Of a DNA stretch of 60,000 nt, positions 51,484-60,000 are shown one piece after another. The notes beneath the pieces are model-generated. The model saw only the letters and a list, made by a program, of their open reading frames with translations. It did no database searches and was not told where the DNA came from. A program made the position numbers and the translations under genes. The DNA comes from Antedon mediterranea (lineage: Eukaryota; Echinodermata; Crinoidea; Comatulida; Antedonidae): the NCBI RefSeq assembly GCF_964355755.1, contig NC_092674.1, forward strand, positions 25,968,001 through 26,028,000, given 5' to 3'. Every line of letters starts with the position of its first letter. Positions within the stretch are counted from its first letter, which is position 1.

Positions 51484-52753
51484 CAGTGGCGTATCCAGTA
51501 GGGGGCCGGGGGGCCCGGCCCTCCCCCCCCCCTGATTTCGTTTCCGTCGGCACATCATCGCGGCCGCCGGCAAACAAAGGTGCCGGGGAAAAAATAAACT
51601 ATTTATTCTGACAATAATTGAACTGTAAACATAATTCTTTTGAGTGTTTGTTTATTTACATATCATATCATCATTGATCCCTTCAGATCAACTATTTTTT
51701 ATTTTCATTACATCTAACGAAACACGTTAAAAATGTGTAGCACGTACATACGGTCGTACGCGGTAGATTGTTTACTCAAAAGTCTTTGACCTTACCCTAA
51801 AACCTTGTTTTTGCATGCAGTTGAGCCTCTCATGACCTGAGATTTGTATGTCTTCCTACGCTAAGAGATTATATAGTTCCACATGCCATGTGCTTTTTTG
51901 TCTAAGATATATTTATTATAAGTGCCAAAAACCCGGTTTTTCTTCTCGATATGAGGCCTTTATTATTCAAAATTTTTCAAGAAAAAGCACATATACCATA
52001 AAAAATATCCATGTATTTCATTTTTGGAACAGAATATTCCGTGAGGCTCAACTACAAAACCACCATTTTGTGATATGATGTCATCGTAAGCCAATCAAAG
52101 CTGAGCTTTCTTGCGATTGGCATTGCTCACGGTTGAATGATTTAGGATTCTAGCTGATTTGATTGGTGGATGCGAATCACCCGCAGCGGAATGTTTTCTC
52201 TCGCGCGTGTACCATGAATCTCTCTGATTGTTACTACACAAAGTTAGAGCAATGAATTTGTCCGAATTCCGTTAAGTAAACAACTTTATATATTTTATAA
52301 GCATTTAATAACATGTTTTAGTGATATTTCTAATGGTGATATATAAAATAAATTACAAAAAAACGTAATTATATGTAATTATTTTAACCAAAAATGGCGT
52401 AGTTAATAGAATTGTCGACTGAGGCCGCAAATTGTTTTACTTCTTTCGTGGCTAAAAACGATCATTTTCGGCGATGTTTTAGACCCTATATTTCGAAAAC
52501 TACAAGTCAGATTTTCCTAATTCTTTCTTTATTGTAATATGAATACAACATACTAACAGATAATGTTGGTTTGGTTTTAATTTTGCATCGTTATCCCATA
52601 TAAGACAATATGACTATGTAATCCTAGAACATATATTGATCAGAGACGTCGTGTATGTACAGCAGATAATGACACCAATTTTGTCGGCAAATTGGCAATT
52701 CTCGGCGGCCCCCCCCCCCCCCCCCCAACTTCAAAATCCTGGATACGCCACTG
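51484..52753. mobile_element. non-autonomous hAT-type element, 1270 bp
   Basis: Perfect 15-bp TIRs CAGTGGCGTATCCAG / CTGGATACGCCACTG, flanked by a perfect 8-bp target duplication GTTATATC (51476-51483 and 52754-52761). Eight-bp duplications and CAGTGGCG-type ends are hallmarks of hAT elements. Subterminal G/C homopolymers lie at both ends, including an 18-nt C run at 52709-52726. No transposase ORF is present. Confidence 0.92.
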
Positions 52754-53164
52754 GTTATATCCAATATAAATACTAATACTGCCGCGGTTCAATCGATAAC
52801 CGAGTGTTCCGTACGCAGCGAGATAGTTTAGATGTTTTAGTATACAATACCTTCCTAATACAATTAAACATATCCAGAGTGCATCCATGGTGCAGTGTAG
52901 ACCTGTGTCAAATGTTCTAGAGGCGGACGCCCATAAAATTGTCCCAAACAAATCTGAACTTTGAACGATTGTCAACATAAGAGTAGATAAAGATATAAGT
53001 ATAGGCCTAAATCAGAGAGAGGGTGGAGTTATCTACTACACAAATCATATAATAATATCAGGAGAGTCGATCAATCTAAAGATTTTAAACACGGCGAATT
53101 TAAAAAAAAACAATAATCAAAAAAGGGTAGCCAGCTACGCTTCGTATTCATGCTGGAATCATTA

Positions 53165-53910
53165 TTTTGCGCAAATATTTCTTTTGTCGACATTTTTTGT
53201 AAAAGTTTTCTTTGCGGACTTCTGTTTTTTTGCAAAGTTTTCTTTGCCGACATCGGGTTTTTCGCAAAGTTTTCTTTGCTGGCAGCTGGGTTTTCGCAAA
53301 TTTTCTTTGCTGACTTCTGATTTTTCGCAACGTACTCTTTGCTGGCATCCCATTTTCGCAAAGTTTTCTATGCTTTGCTGACATCGGTTTTCTTTCTTAT
53401 TTTTCTTTACTGGCTTCTTTCGGAAAGACATTGATTTTGGAAAGATTTCTTTACTTAGATCGTTTTTAAAGAACTGTTTTTTGTTGTTTTTTTTTTTTTT
53501 TCGACATAGGTTTTTCTGAAAGTTTTCTTTTGTGTTCTTTTTTAAACCGTTATTTTGTTTCAAGAGTTTTCTCTACTGACATTGGAGTTTTCTCTACTGA
53601 CATTGGAGTTTTCTCTACTGACATTGGAGTTTTCTCTACTGACATTGGAGTTTTCTCTACTGACATTGGAGTTTTCTCTACTGACATTGGAGTTTTCTCT
53701 ACTGACACTGGAGTTTTCTCTACTGACATTGGAGTTTTCTCTACTGACATTGGAGTTTTTTATTTTCGTTTAATTCAATTTTTTTCGAAAATCTTTCTTT
53801 ACTACATCGTTTTTTTTAAAGTCGTCATTGGGTCTATTTGCGGAAAGTTTCCATTACTACCATCGGTTTGTTCCTTTTTGGTAAATTTTCTTTACTGAAA
53901 TAGGTAATTT
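53165..53910. repeat. degenerate ~30-bp repeat field with 21-bp core array
   Basis: Degenerate AAAGTTTTCTTTGC.GACATC units surround a crisp block of nine 21-bp units (GAGTTTTCTCTACTGACATTG) at about 53568-53756. Both strands are open across the core because the unit is a multiple of three. Confidence 0.9.
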
Positions 53911-55527
53911 TTCGGATTGTTTTTTACTAACAGTACAGTTTGTTGACACCTGTGAGTTCCTACTAACAAACACACTACAGAAAACAACACAGTTTACAAG
54001 CGCTTCTTGCATTTATTCATTAATATACCTTGATTCCAGTATACATGCAGTGCACGTGTCTTACGTCATCTAACAAGCGCGCTCCCTTCTTTCATTTGAA
54101 ACACTGCCACAGGAATCGCGCTCAACATGGTAAATTCATAAAATATAAGTTATTAACATGTTATTTTATTCAAGCTAAGGAGTATAAATACAGAATTAAC
54201 GCTTCTAGACATGTTTAAACATTGTGTTAAAAAACGCACACATCACGGTAAAAAAAATGGAAATTTTATTTTAATTAAATTAAATACAGTATACCTTGAA
54301 AAGTAAAGAAGAAAGTAGCTCGCATCGGGGAAAAAATTGTACTCTTCCTTACTCACATTAAAATTATTCCAAAATAACTGCATAAATAAATAAACTTTTG
54401 GTCTGTATACTTGGTGCAACCAAAAAAAAGATGATTTTAGAATTTGACTACATGATTCTGTTAACAAAATAAACAACTTTATGTACATTAAAACAATTAA
54501 ATAAGTATTACTTCCCTCCAACATTAAAAGAAAATTTGGAAAAAAAATTAATAGACGATTGTTTACCAAATATAATTTATATCGTTTTAGAAACGTAATT
54601 GTAGACAAATTATTGTAAAACCATACATAAATATGTTTGATAATCAATAAGCAAATCGGCTAAGACATGCCGACAATTTCTCCATGAAAGAAAAAAAATC
54701 AAATCTTTGCCGTTATAACACTGACGATGTGAGACAGGAAAAATGAAAAAAAAGTATTATTAACAGTTAATTAAAAGAATATAAATTAATTGAATATTAT
54801 TTATCCATATTATTTACATAACATTCTGCCAATATATAAACTAAAACATTACAAAGTTTACACATATTGTTTAATAAATATATCGGTGTATGTTATAGTA
54901 GGTAGGATTTACGAGATACGATACTAGGAAACTATAAAATATTATATATTGCTGATGTTTCTTTAGAGTCGAGTCGTGAATTAAGTGTTTCTTTAAATAC
55001 AATAAGAATGCAATTATTATTTAAAAATGTTAATTTTAAAATTCTTTCATCTGAAATATTAAGGCCACATAAGAAACTAAATAAAACCAAAATCAAGGCA
55101 GTTTGTATTTGGGAGTTACAGCCTTTGGTCCGATTTCTCGGGTTTATGTGAGGCGGTGCGAAAATAAATTCTCAAACAAACGTAAAAGGAGTAAGCCTAA
55201 GGATAATCATTTTTTCTTTTTTTCATTTTCTAGAAGTAAAGACAAAAACAAAATAGGAGATAGTTCTCAGTTAGACAAACCGGTTTTTGTTAGGCCCAAT
55301 AATCAGCAATATTTTTAATATCGTGCAAAAGGAATTAATTATTTTGAACAGTTCTAATTAATTACTATCCAATACGGCTAACAAATTCCAGTCTCAATAT
55401 TTTACTAATACAGTAAATAAAACACAGTATCATAAAACGTTTTGATATTAGTAGGACTATGCATAAAATAATGTAAACATCTAGGCCTACATACAGTTTT
55501 TACATTGATGACGCTATCGGCACGCCC
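53911..55527. other. intergenic, nothing recognised
   Basis: AT-rich sequence between the 21-bp and 39-bp arrays. Chance ORFs only, including a 134-aa minus ORF at 54243-54647 of AT-rich composition. Confidence 0.5.
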
Positions 55528-55806
55528 GCGTAGTTTAAAATGTTCTATATGCACGATCGACCGTTTATGTAATTTAAAGTTTTCTATATGCACGGTCGAC
55601 CGTGTATGTAATTTAAAGTTTTCTATATGCACGGTAGACCGTGTCTGTGATGTAAAGTTTCCTATATGCATGGTCGACCGTGCCTGTAATGTAAAGTTTC
55701 CTATATGCATGGTCGACCGTGCGTGTAATTTAAAGCTTCCTATATGCATGGTCGACCGTACGTGTAATTTAAAGATTTCTATATGCACGGTCGATCGACC
55801 GTGGGT
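55528..55806. repeat. 39-bp tandem array, 7 units
   Basis: Units start at 55543, 55582, 55621, 55660, 55699, 55738 and 55777. Each holds the palindrome CACGGTCGACCGTG or a near version, and ATGTAATTTAAAG. As 39 is 13 codons, both strands stay open. Confidence 0.95.
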
Positions 55807-55859
55807 GTTTAAATTAGTCTCTTTTAAAATTAGGCATAATAGCCACTTAGACTTTTAAT

Positions 55860-56800
55860 TTACCAAATTTACTATGAAGGGCGTGCAGTGACTTTCTGTC
55901 TTATATTTTTAAATTCTGCGCTGCACAAGAATTTTGTGTAACAAAACCTATAAAGTTAAGAAAGACTGTTTTTCACATTACAACGGAAGCCCAATGCAAA
56001 ATAAAAGCAAACTTTTTTATCCGATGTTTGCATATAAAAATCACCGATTATAACGTCACATCGGACCAAATGGAAACGAGTTTATTCTGAGCTATTTTGT
56101 TATAAGAATTAAAAACTTAGGGCAGAAAAGTGCTATTCAAATGTAATTTTAACTTTTCCTTACTTCTATTTTTTTAAATAAGAAAATTTTAATTGGACAT
56201 TTTAAGCAGTTGACGTAGCCAAGCACACTTTCTAACGGTCAAAGCATGCTTACCAAGCAGAATAATTTAAGCAACACAAAAAGAGCTTGCACAGATGTGT
56301 GTTACGCTCCATTGGCTTTTGACCTATGAAAAGGTCAGATAGACTGATAATATAAACCTGAAATTGCACAATTAAAACAGAAACTTAATTAACTAAGAAC
56401 AACAACTTAATTAAAGTACTATCAAAACGTGCAACTGGTGTCTTTAGAAATATGCTACAATATTTTTAAGTTGAATAAAAAATAAGAACTATAAAATGAA
56501 CTATCATACTGATCTGCAAGAAATATAAAAATATTATTTTTTACAAGCTAACCAAAAATTAAATATCTTACAGTTAATAAAGTCTGAAAATAAAATTGTA
56601 CAACAGTATATAAATGTACATTTCAAATTTTGTAAATATTAGTTAATTAATCCACAACTTGGCATTAAATATTATAGAACATTACTGATACTATTTTACC
56701 TATATTATAGAGATACAGTACACAACTTATTCACTTTACTTAATAAATATGTTTAGTCTTTCATCAAAAATTCTAGTAAAAATTTTTCATATTACCATAC
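55860..56800. other. intergenic, nothing recognised
   Basis: AT-rich sequence downstream of the SLAIN-like gene; no feature found apart from MITE copy 12 just beyond it. Confidence 0.5.
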
Positions 56801-56806
56801 AGTTTT

Positions 56807-56950
56807 TAAAGCTCCGTCTACACTATTAAACTAGTTTGAGAAAATAAGTGTGCCCAAATATGGTAGTAATATGACATTACTGTGTCCATATATGGGCACA
56901 TCATATTTTTTGTCACACAAAGTTTGATAGTGTACTAGACAGAGCTTTAG
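56807..56950. mobile_element. MITE M1, copy 12
   Basis: Full-length copy with TIRs TTAAAGCTCCGTCTACACTA and GTGTACTAGACAGAGCTTTA; a 4-bp insertion lies in the right TIR. Confidence 0.85.
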
Positions 56951-57642
56951 TTATTATTTCTGTTTATGTTGTTAGTATTTCTTTAGCAGAAATTTTGATT
57001 TTTGTCCATAAGTTCATGTGTACATATGACACGCCATGTGTGCCAAAATGTATATCTTTTTAACATTATTAAGCTGAAGGGACACCAACAAAGTGTTCCT
57101 AAAAGTGTCCCCTTAATAGTGGTCTCCCAAAGGAGTGCTTCTACTGTACTACAGCACAAAGGAATAATTTGTAGCGGTGCTGTTTTGTTTAACAAAAAAA
57201 ATAATAAATGTTGGAATTGAACCAACACCCCCGCCAAGCTTATATACCATTACAAATACAGATTCACAAGTATTGCTTTTAAATATCCACAGTATTGCCT
57301 TTTAAACATAGTTTCCTGATAGCCGAGTGACAATCAAACTATTATTAAAAATTATTAGCGCCAAATTTCTAATTTTTAATATATTTAAAATCATGGGTTT
57401 ACACTAGAAAAAAAATAATGAAAAAAAAATTACAGATTTATCTTTTAAAATAATACTTTTCCTGATCATACCACATTAATACTCTGCAATGTCTCGTTAA
57501 ACACGGTTTTTATAAGTTTAAAAGAATTAAAATACTTTTAAAATTTCGATCCTGAAGTAATGGGGTGTGGTCCTTAAGATTTTAATGTCGATTATCTATT
57601 ATTTTTCAGAACTTTTTCATGTATCCATAGTTTTTTTAAAGA

Positions 57643-57648
57643 TTTATT
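57643..57648 (-). promoter_or_regulatory. possible polyadenylation hexamer of the SLAIN-like gene
   Basis: AATAAA on the minus strand, seven bases past the stop codon. It sits unusually close to the stop, so a distal signal may be the functional one. Confidence 0.3.
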
Positions 57649-57654
57649 TTCATC

Positions 57655-57721
57655 TCAAAAACAGCCGTCCTTCCAGCTCTCATCTTTGGTCTTGTAATAA
57701 CTCCTGGAAGCAGGAATGGCC
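57655..57721 (-). CDS. SLAIN-like protein, last coding exon
   Basis: A 67-nt exon joined in phase to the previous one. It encodes AIPASRSYYKTKDESWKDG ending CF and TGA at 57655-57657. A WxDGC-aromatic ending fits my recollection of the SLAIN C-terminus. An AATAAA follows within 10 bases. Confidence 0.75.
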
Positions 57722-57810
57722 CTGAAAAATGAATCAATTATTATTATTATTAAAATTTTCATTGAGAAACACTATAGAAATATGTAAATTAACATTTATA
57801 TTTTGTCTGG

Positions 57811-58206
57811 TGACCCCCTAGAAGGTGAAAAAAGATGGTGGATTTACGGTGGATAATTTTTGCTATAGCATGAAAACAAAATTCTGAAGTTGAATAAAAA
57901 TATCAGAAATGTAAAATTCAAGTTATATTACCTATATTTAGTCATCTGATAACATTTTTTACCACACCGTTTATTTTTCATAGCTTTTTAAAATGCCTCT
58001 CTATTTTCAAAATTTGTGTACAAAAGAATAGAGATTTTACTGTGTAATTTGAACTATCCCCCCACTGATATGAAAGTGCTAATTTTCAAAACGCTCCGGT
58101 AACACAAATAAAATCCCAAAAATTATGAAACATAGGGGAAACTATAGATCGATAATTATTGGAATGTATAATCAATAGAAATTTTTTGCCCGCCCCTGGC
58201 CTTTAA
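57811..58206. mobile_element. element M2, copy C, inverted and truncated
   Basis: The reverse complement of about the first 400 bp of the M2 family, ending GCCCGCCCCTGGCCTTTAA. It lies in the last intron of the SLAIN-like gene. Confidence 0.78.
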
Positions 58207-58405
58207 TGGTAAAAAAAAATCTGGGACCTTTTGGACTACAAGAAAAGTCTGGTTTTGGGAGAATTTCCAATTTTTAGAAAGTCCGGTTTTTGGAGAGTCG
58301 ACTGTATCACAGAAACAAAAAAAGTTAGTTAAAAGGAAAGATGAAAAGAAAACAGAAAACAATGATAGACAAAAACAAACACAATTTATTTTTAAAATTA
58401 ATTAC

Positions 58406-58736
58406 CTTTTATTCGGTGTAGCTATTTTACTTCTTGGTATTGTTGAACTACCCATAAGTCTTGGTTTTGGGATCCCGCTACCACGAGAAGCTGTCATTTC
58501 ACTTCCAATAGCCCGAATTGGTATCCCCTTACCTTGGGGCGACAAAGATCGTCCTTTTGAAGGTGACGGGGGCTTCAGTCCGCCTTTAGGTGGGGTCATT
58601 GACCTATTAACTGGTATCGTTCCAGGTTGTTTTAATCGACCTTCATGTCCATTATGTGCACGTGGAGATCCAGAGGGCGATGAATTGAATGATCGGTTTA
58701 AATTTGGCATACTCCCGCCGTGGCCTTCATTACGTC
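58406..58736 (-). CDS. SLAIN motif-containing protein, penultimate exon
   Basis: Encodes 109 full codons of a basic, Ser/Pro/Gly-rich protein, including SMPNLNRSFNSSPSGSPR, GLKPPSPSKGRSLSPQG, RGSGIPKPR and STIPRSKIATPN. SLAIN1/2 C-terminal halves have this IPKP/SxIP-type composition. They bind EB proteins and promote processive microtubule growth at plus ends in the cytoplasm. The acceptor is GACAG (entry after one codon base) and the donor GTAATT (exit after two). The 5' exons lie beyond 60000. Family assignment is from motif memory, not from a search. Confidence 0.75.
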
Positions 58737-59047
58737 CTGTCAAAAAATAAACGATAATATAAGATTAATTTAATGTTATTTAATATATTATTATTAAGTT
58801 TAGGCATGTACCTGTATCATCTTTAATTTACATTTAAAGCTCCTGTGATTAAATTTTGTGAACAATTTTAATTATACTAAACTTAGAGAGTGGCAGTGAA
58901 ATTTGCATCAATTCCAGGTGCTACATCTGTACTGATAAGTATTTGGCTTGAATGCTATGTATATGATTTATTTAATTTTTGATTCTAAATTTTTTTTTAT
59001 TTTATCTTTCTCTTTAATTTAATTTTATGTTTATGTCTTGATTTGTG

Positions 59048-59127
59048 TGAGGGTCCCTAATGATCAGCTTCGGCTGGATAGACCAACCTCGCAAAATATA
59101 TTGTTGAAATAAATAAAATAAATAAAT
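59048..59127 (+). mobile_element. LINE 3'-end fragment
   Basis: Second copy of the TCCCTAATGATCAGCTTCGG ... TTGTTGAAATAAATAAA tail, located 5' of the SLAIN-like exon within its intron. Confidence 0.55.
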
Positions 59128-59691
59128 GATATCTGTTATTAATCATTCAATGTGTAACACAGTAGAACACCTACAGTACTAAGGGGACACCATAGTGACC
59201 ACAAAGTGTCCTTTTAATAGGATTTCTCCTTAATAGGCTACAGCCAAATAGCACAAGTGACTTCAGGGCACAGATGTTGTGTAAAAGGTTGGAAATAAAC
59301 CTTCAACAATCAAATAAATAAATTAATTTGTCATTTATTTTATGAAAAGTTTTATATAAAATATATTGTGGGGAGTGAAACACTTTTAAGTATTTCAAAT
59401 ATTGCCCTAATTAAACTAAATCATGCAGTGTATTAAAAATGTTTGTCTTATCTAATCTAATAGTTTGACCAAAAGTTAAAGTAGTCACCAACAACAAGAA
59501 AGTTGAAGTGAAGGAGTATAAAGGCAATAACAATTGTTTTCAAAATGAGAAATAACCTAGAAACGTGAATAAACATATTTTGATGTGAAAAAAAGTAGAA
59601 AGTTTATCTACAAAATTACTTTTATCCATTTACTAAGGTAAATTTTAAAATAAGTTATATTAAAACATGCACTATCTTATTCTTAGTTTCC

Positions 59692-59881
59692 TAAAGGCCA
59701 ACTCGGATAGCGTTGTACGGCAAGGCCCGATGCGTATATTCGTTAGGAGAAAATAAAATGTTGTTTAAAGTTCTCCCAACTACTTAAAAACTACGCCCGA
59801 CACTGCCTCGTCTCGTCGGAATTTAACTCTGACAGCAGTTTTGTCGTGCCTCATCGTACGACGCTGTCTGAGTTGGTCTTA
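59692..59881. mobile_element. MITE M4 (CTAAAGGCCAACTCGGATAG TIR)
   Basis: Inverted ends CTAAAGGCCAACTCGGATAG and CTGTCTGAGTTGGTCTTAG, with a second inverted layer inside (GGCAAGGCCCGATGC, GTCGTGCCTCATCG). About 190 bp. Confidence 0.72.
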
Positions 59882-60000
59882 GAGGACAAAGTACAGTAAT
59901 GACATAACCAACAATCGACACAAGGAATTACAATACAATCAAATCATGTGAAAATTGAAAGTTAGTGACATAAAAAACAATCCACTGTGTTATTTAAGAG

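Noticed and set aside
53162-53898. Long ORFs on both strands (up to 133 aa)
   Set aside because: They arise from the 21-bp and about 30-bp repeats; no start context, splice signal or family resemblance.
55528-55806. CRISPR-like array or repeat-protein gene
   Set aside because: There is no spacer diversity, and the units are contiguous 39-mers. The ORFs on both strands follow from a unit length divisible by three.

Overview
This is a piece of an animal nuclear genome. It is AT-rich, has short spliced exons with GT-AG (and one GC-AG) introns, and is packed with terminal-inverted-repeat (TIR) elements, minisatellites and a LINE fragment. The frequent AGGCCTA-type words, the low GC and the repeat style suggest a marine invertebrate deuterostome, probably an echinoderm. 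That is a guess from sequence texture and not a firm assignment.

Layout. (1) 1-19700: a mostly empty flank. It holds one exon of a class A GPCR (5784-6623, minus), a weak candidate membrane ORF (4613-4810, minus), two hairpins, and several TIR elements. The best element is 15161-15610, with 32-bp TIRs and a 7-bp target duplication. (2) 19762-48243, minus: the complete coding region of TAF1, the largest TFIID subunit. I reconstructed it as 33 exons totalling 5721 nt (1906 codons plus stop) with every junction in phase. It carries the TBP-binding N-terminus, the central TAF1 core with winged helix, the zinc knuckle, two bromodomains and an acidic tail. Its introns hold most of the repeats, including a reverse-transcriptase fragment in intron 14. 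(3) 48244-57654: an intergenic repeat nest. It has inverted C-rich/G-rich 15-16-bp arrays, a TIR element with a perfect 9-bp target duplication and an internal tandem array, a hAT-type element with a perfect 8-bp target duplication, a 21-bp array and a 39-bp array. (4) 57655-58736, minus: the last two coding exons of a SLAIN-family microtubule plus-end protein, whose 5' part lies beyond the right edge.

The three genes have unrelated jobs: prostanoid-like signalling, basal transcription and microtubule dynamics. Nothing suggests co-regulation beyond a shared strand. No prokaryotic features, CRISPR arrays or defence islands are present. The most unusual material is repeat architecture. Three separate TIR elements of 426-450 bp each carry their own internal tandem array. 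One roughly 150-bp palindromic MITE family has at least 12 copies, one of which touches a TAF1 splice donor. Coordinates were read by eye and may be off by a base or two outside the exons.
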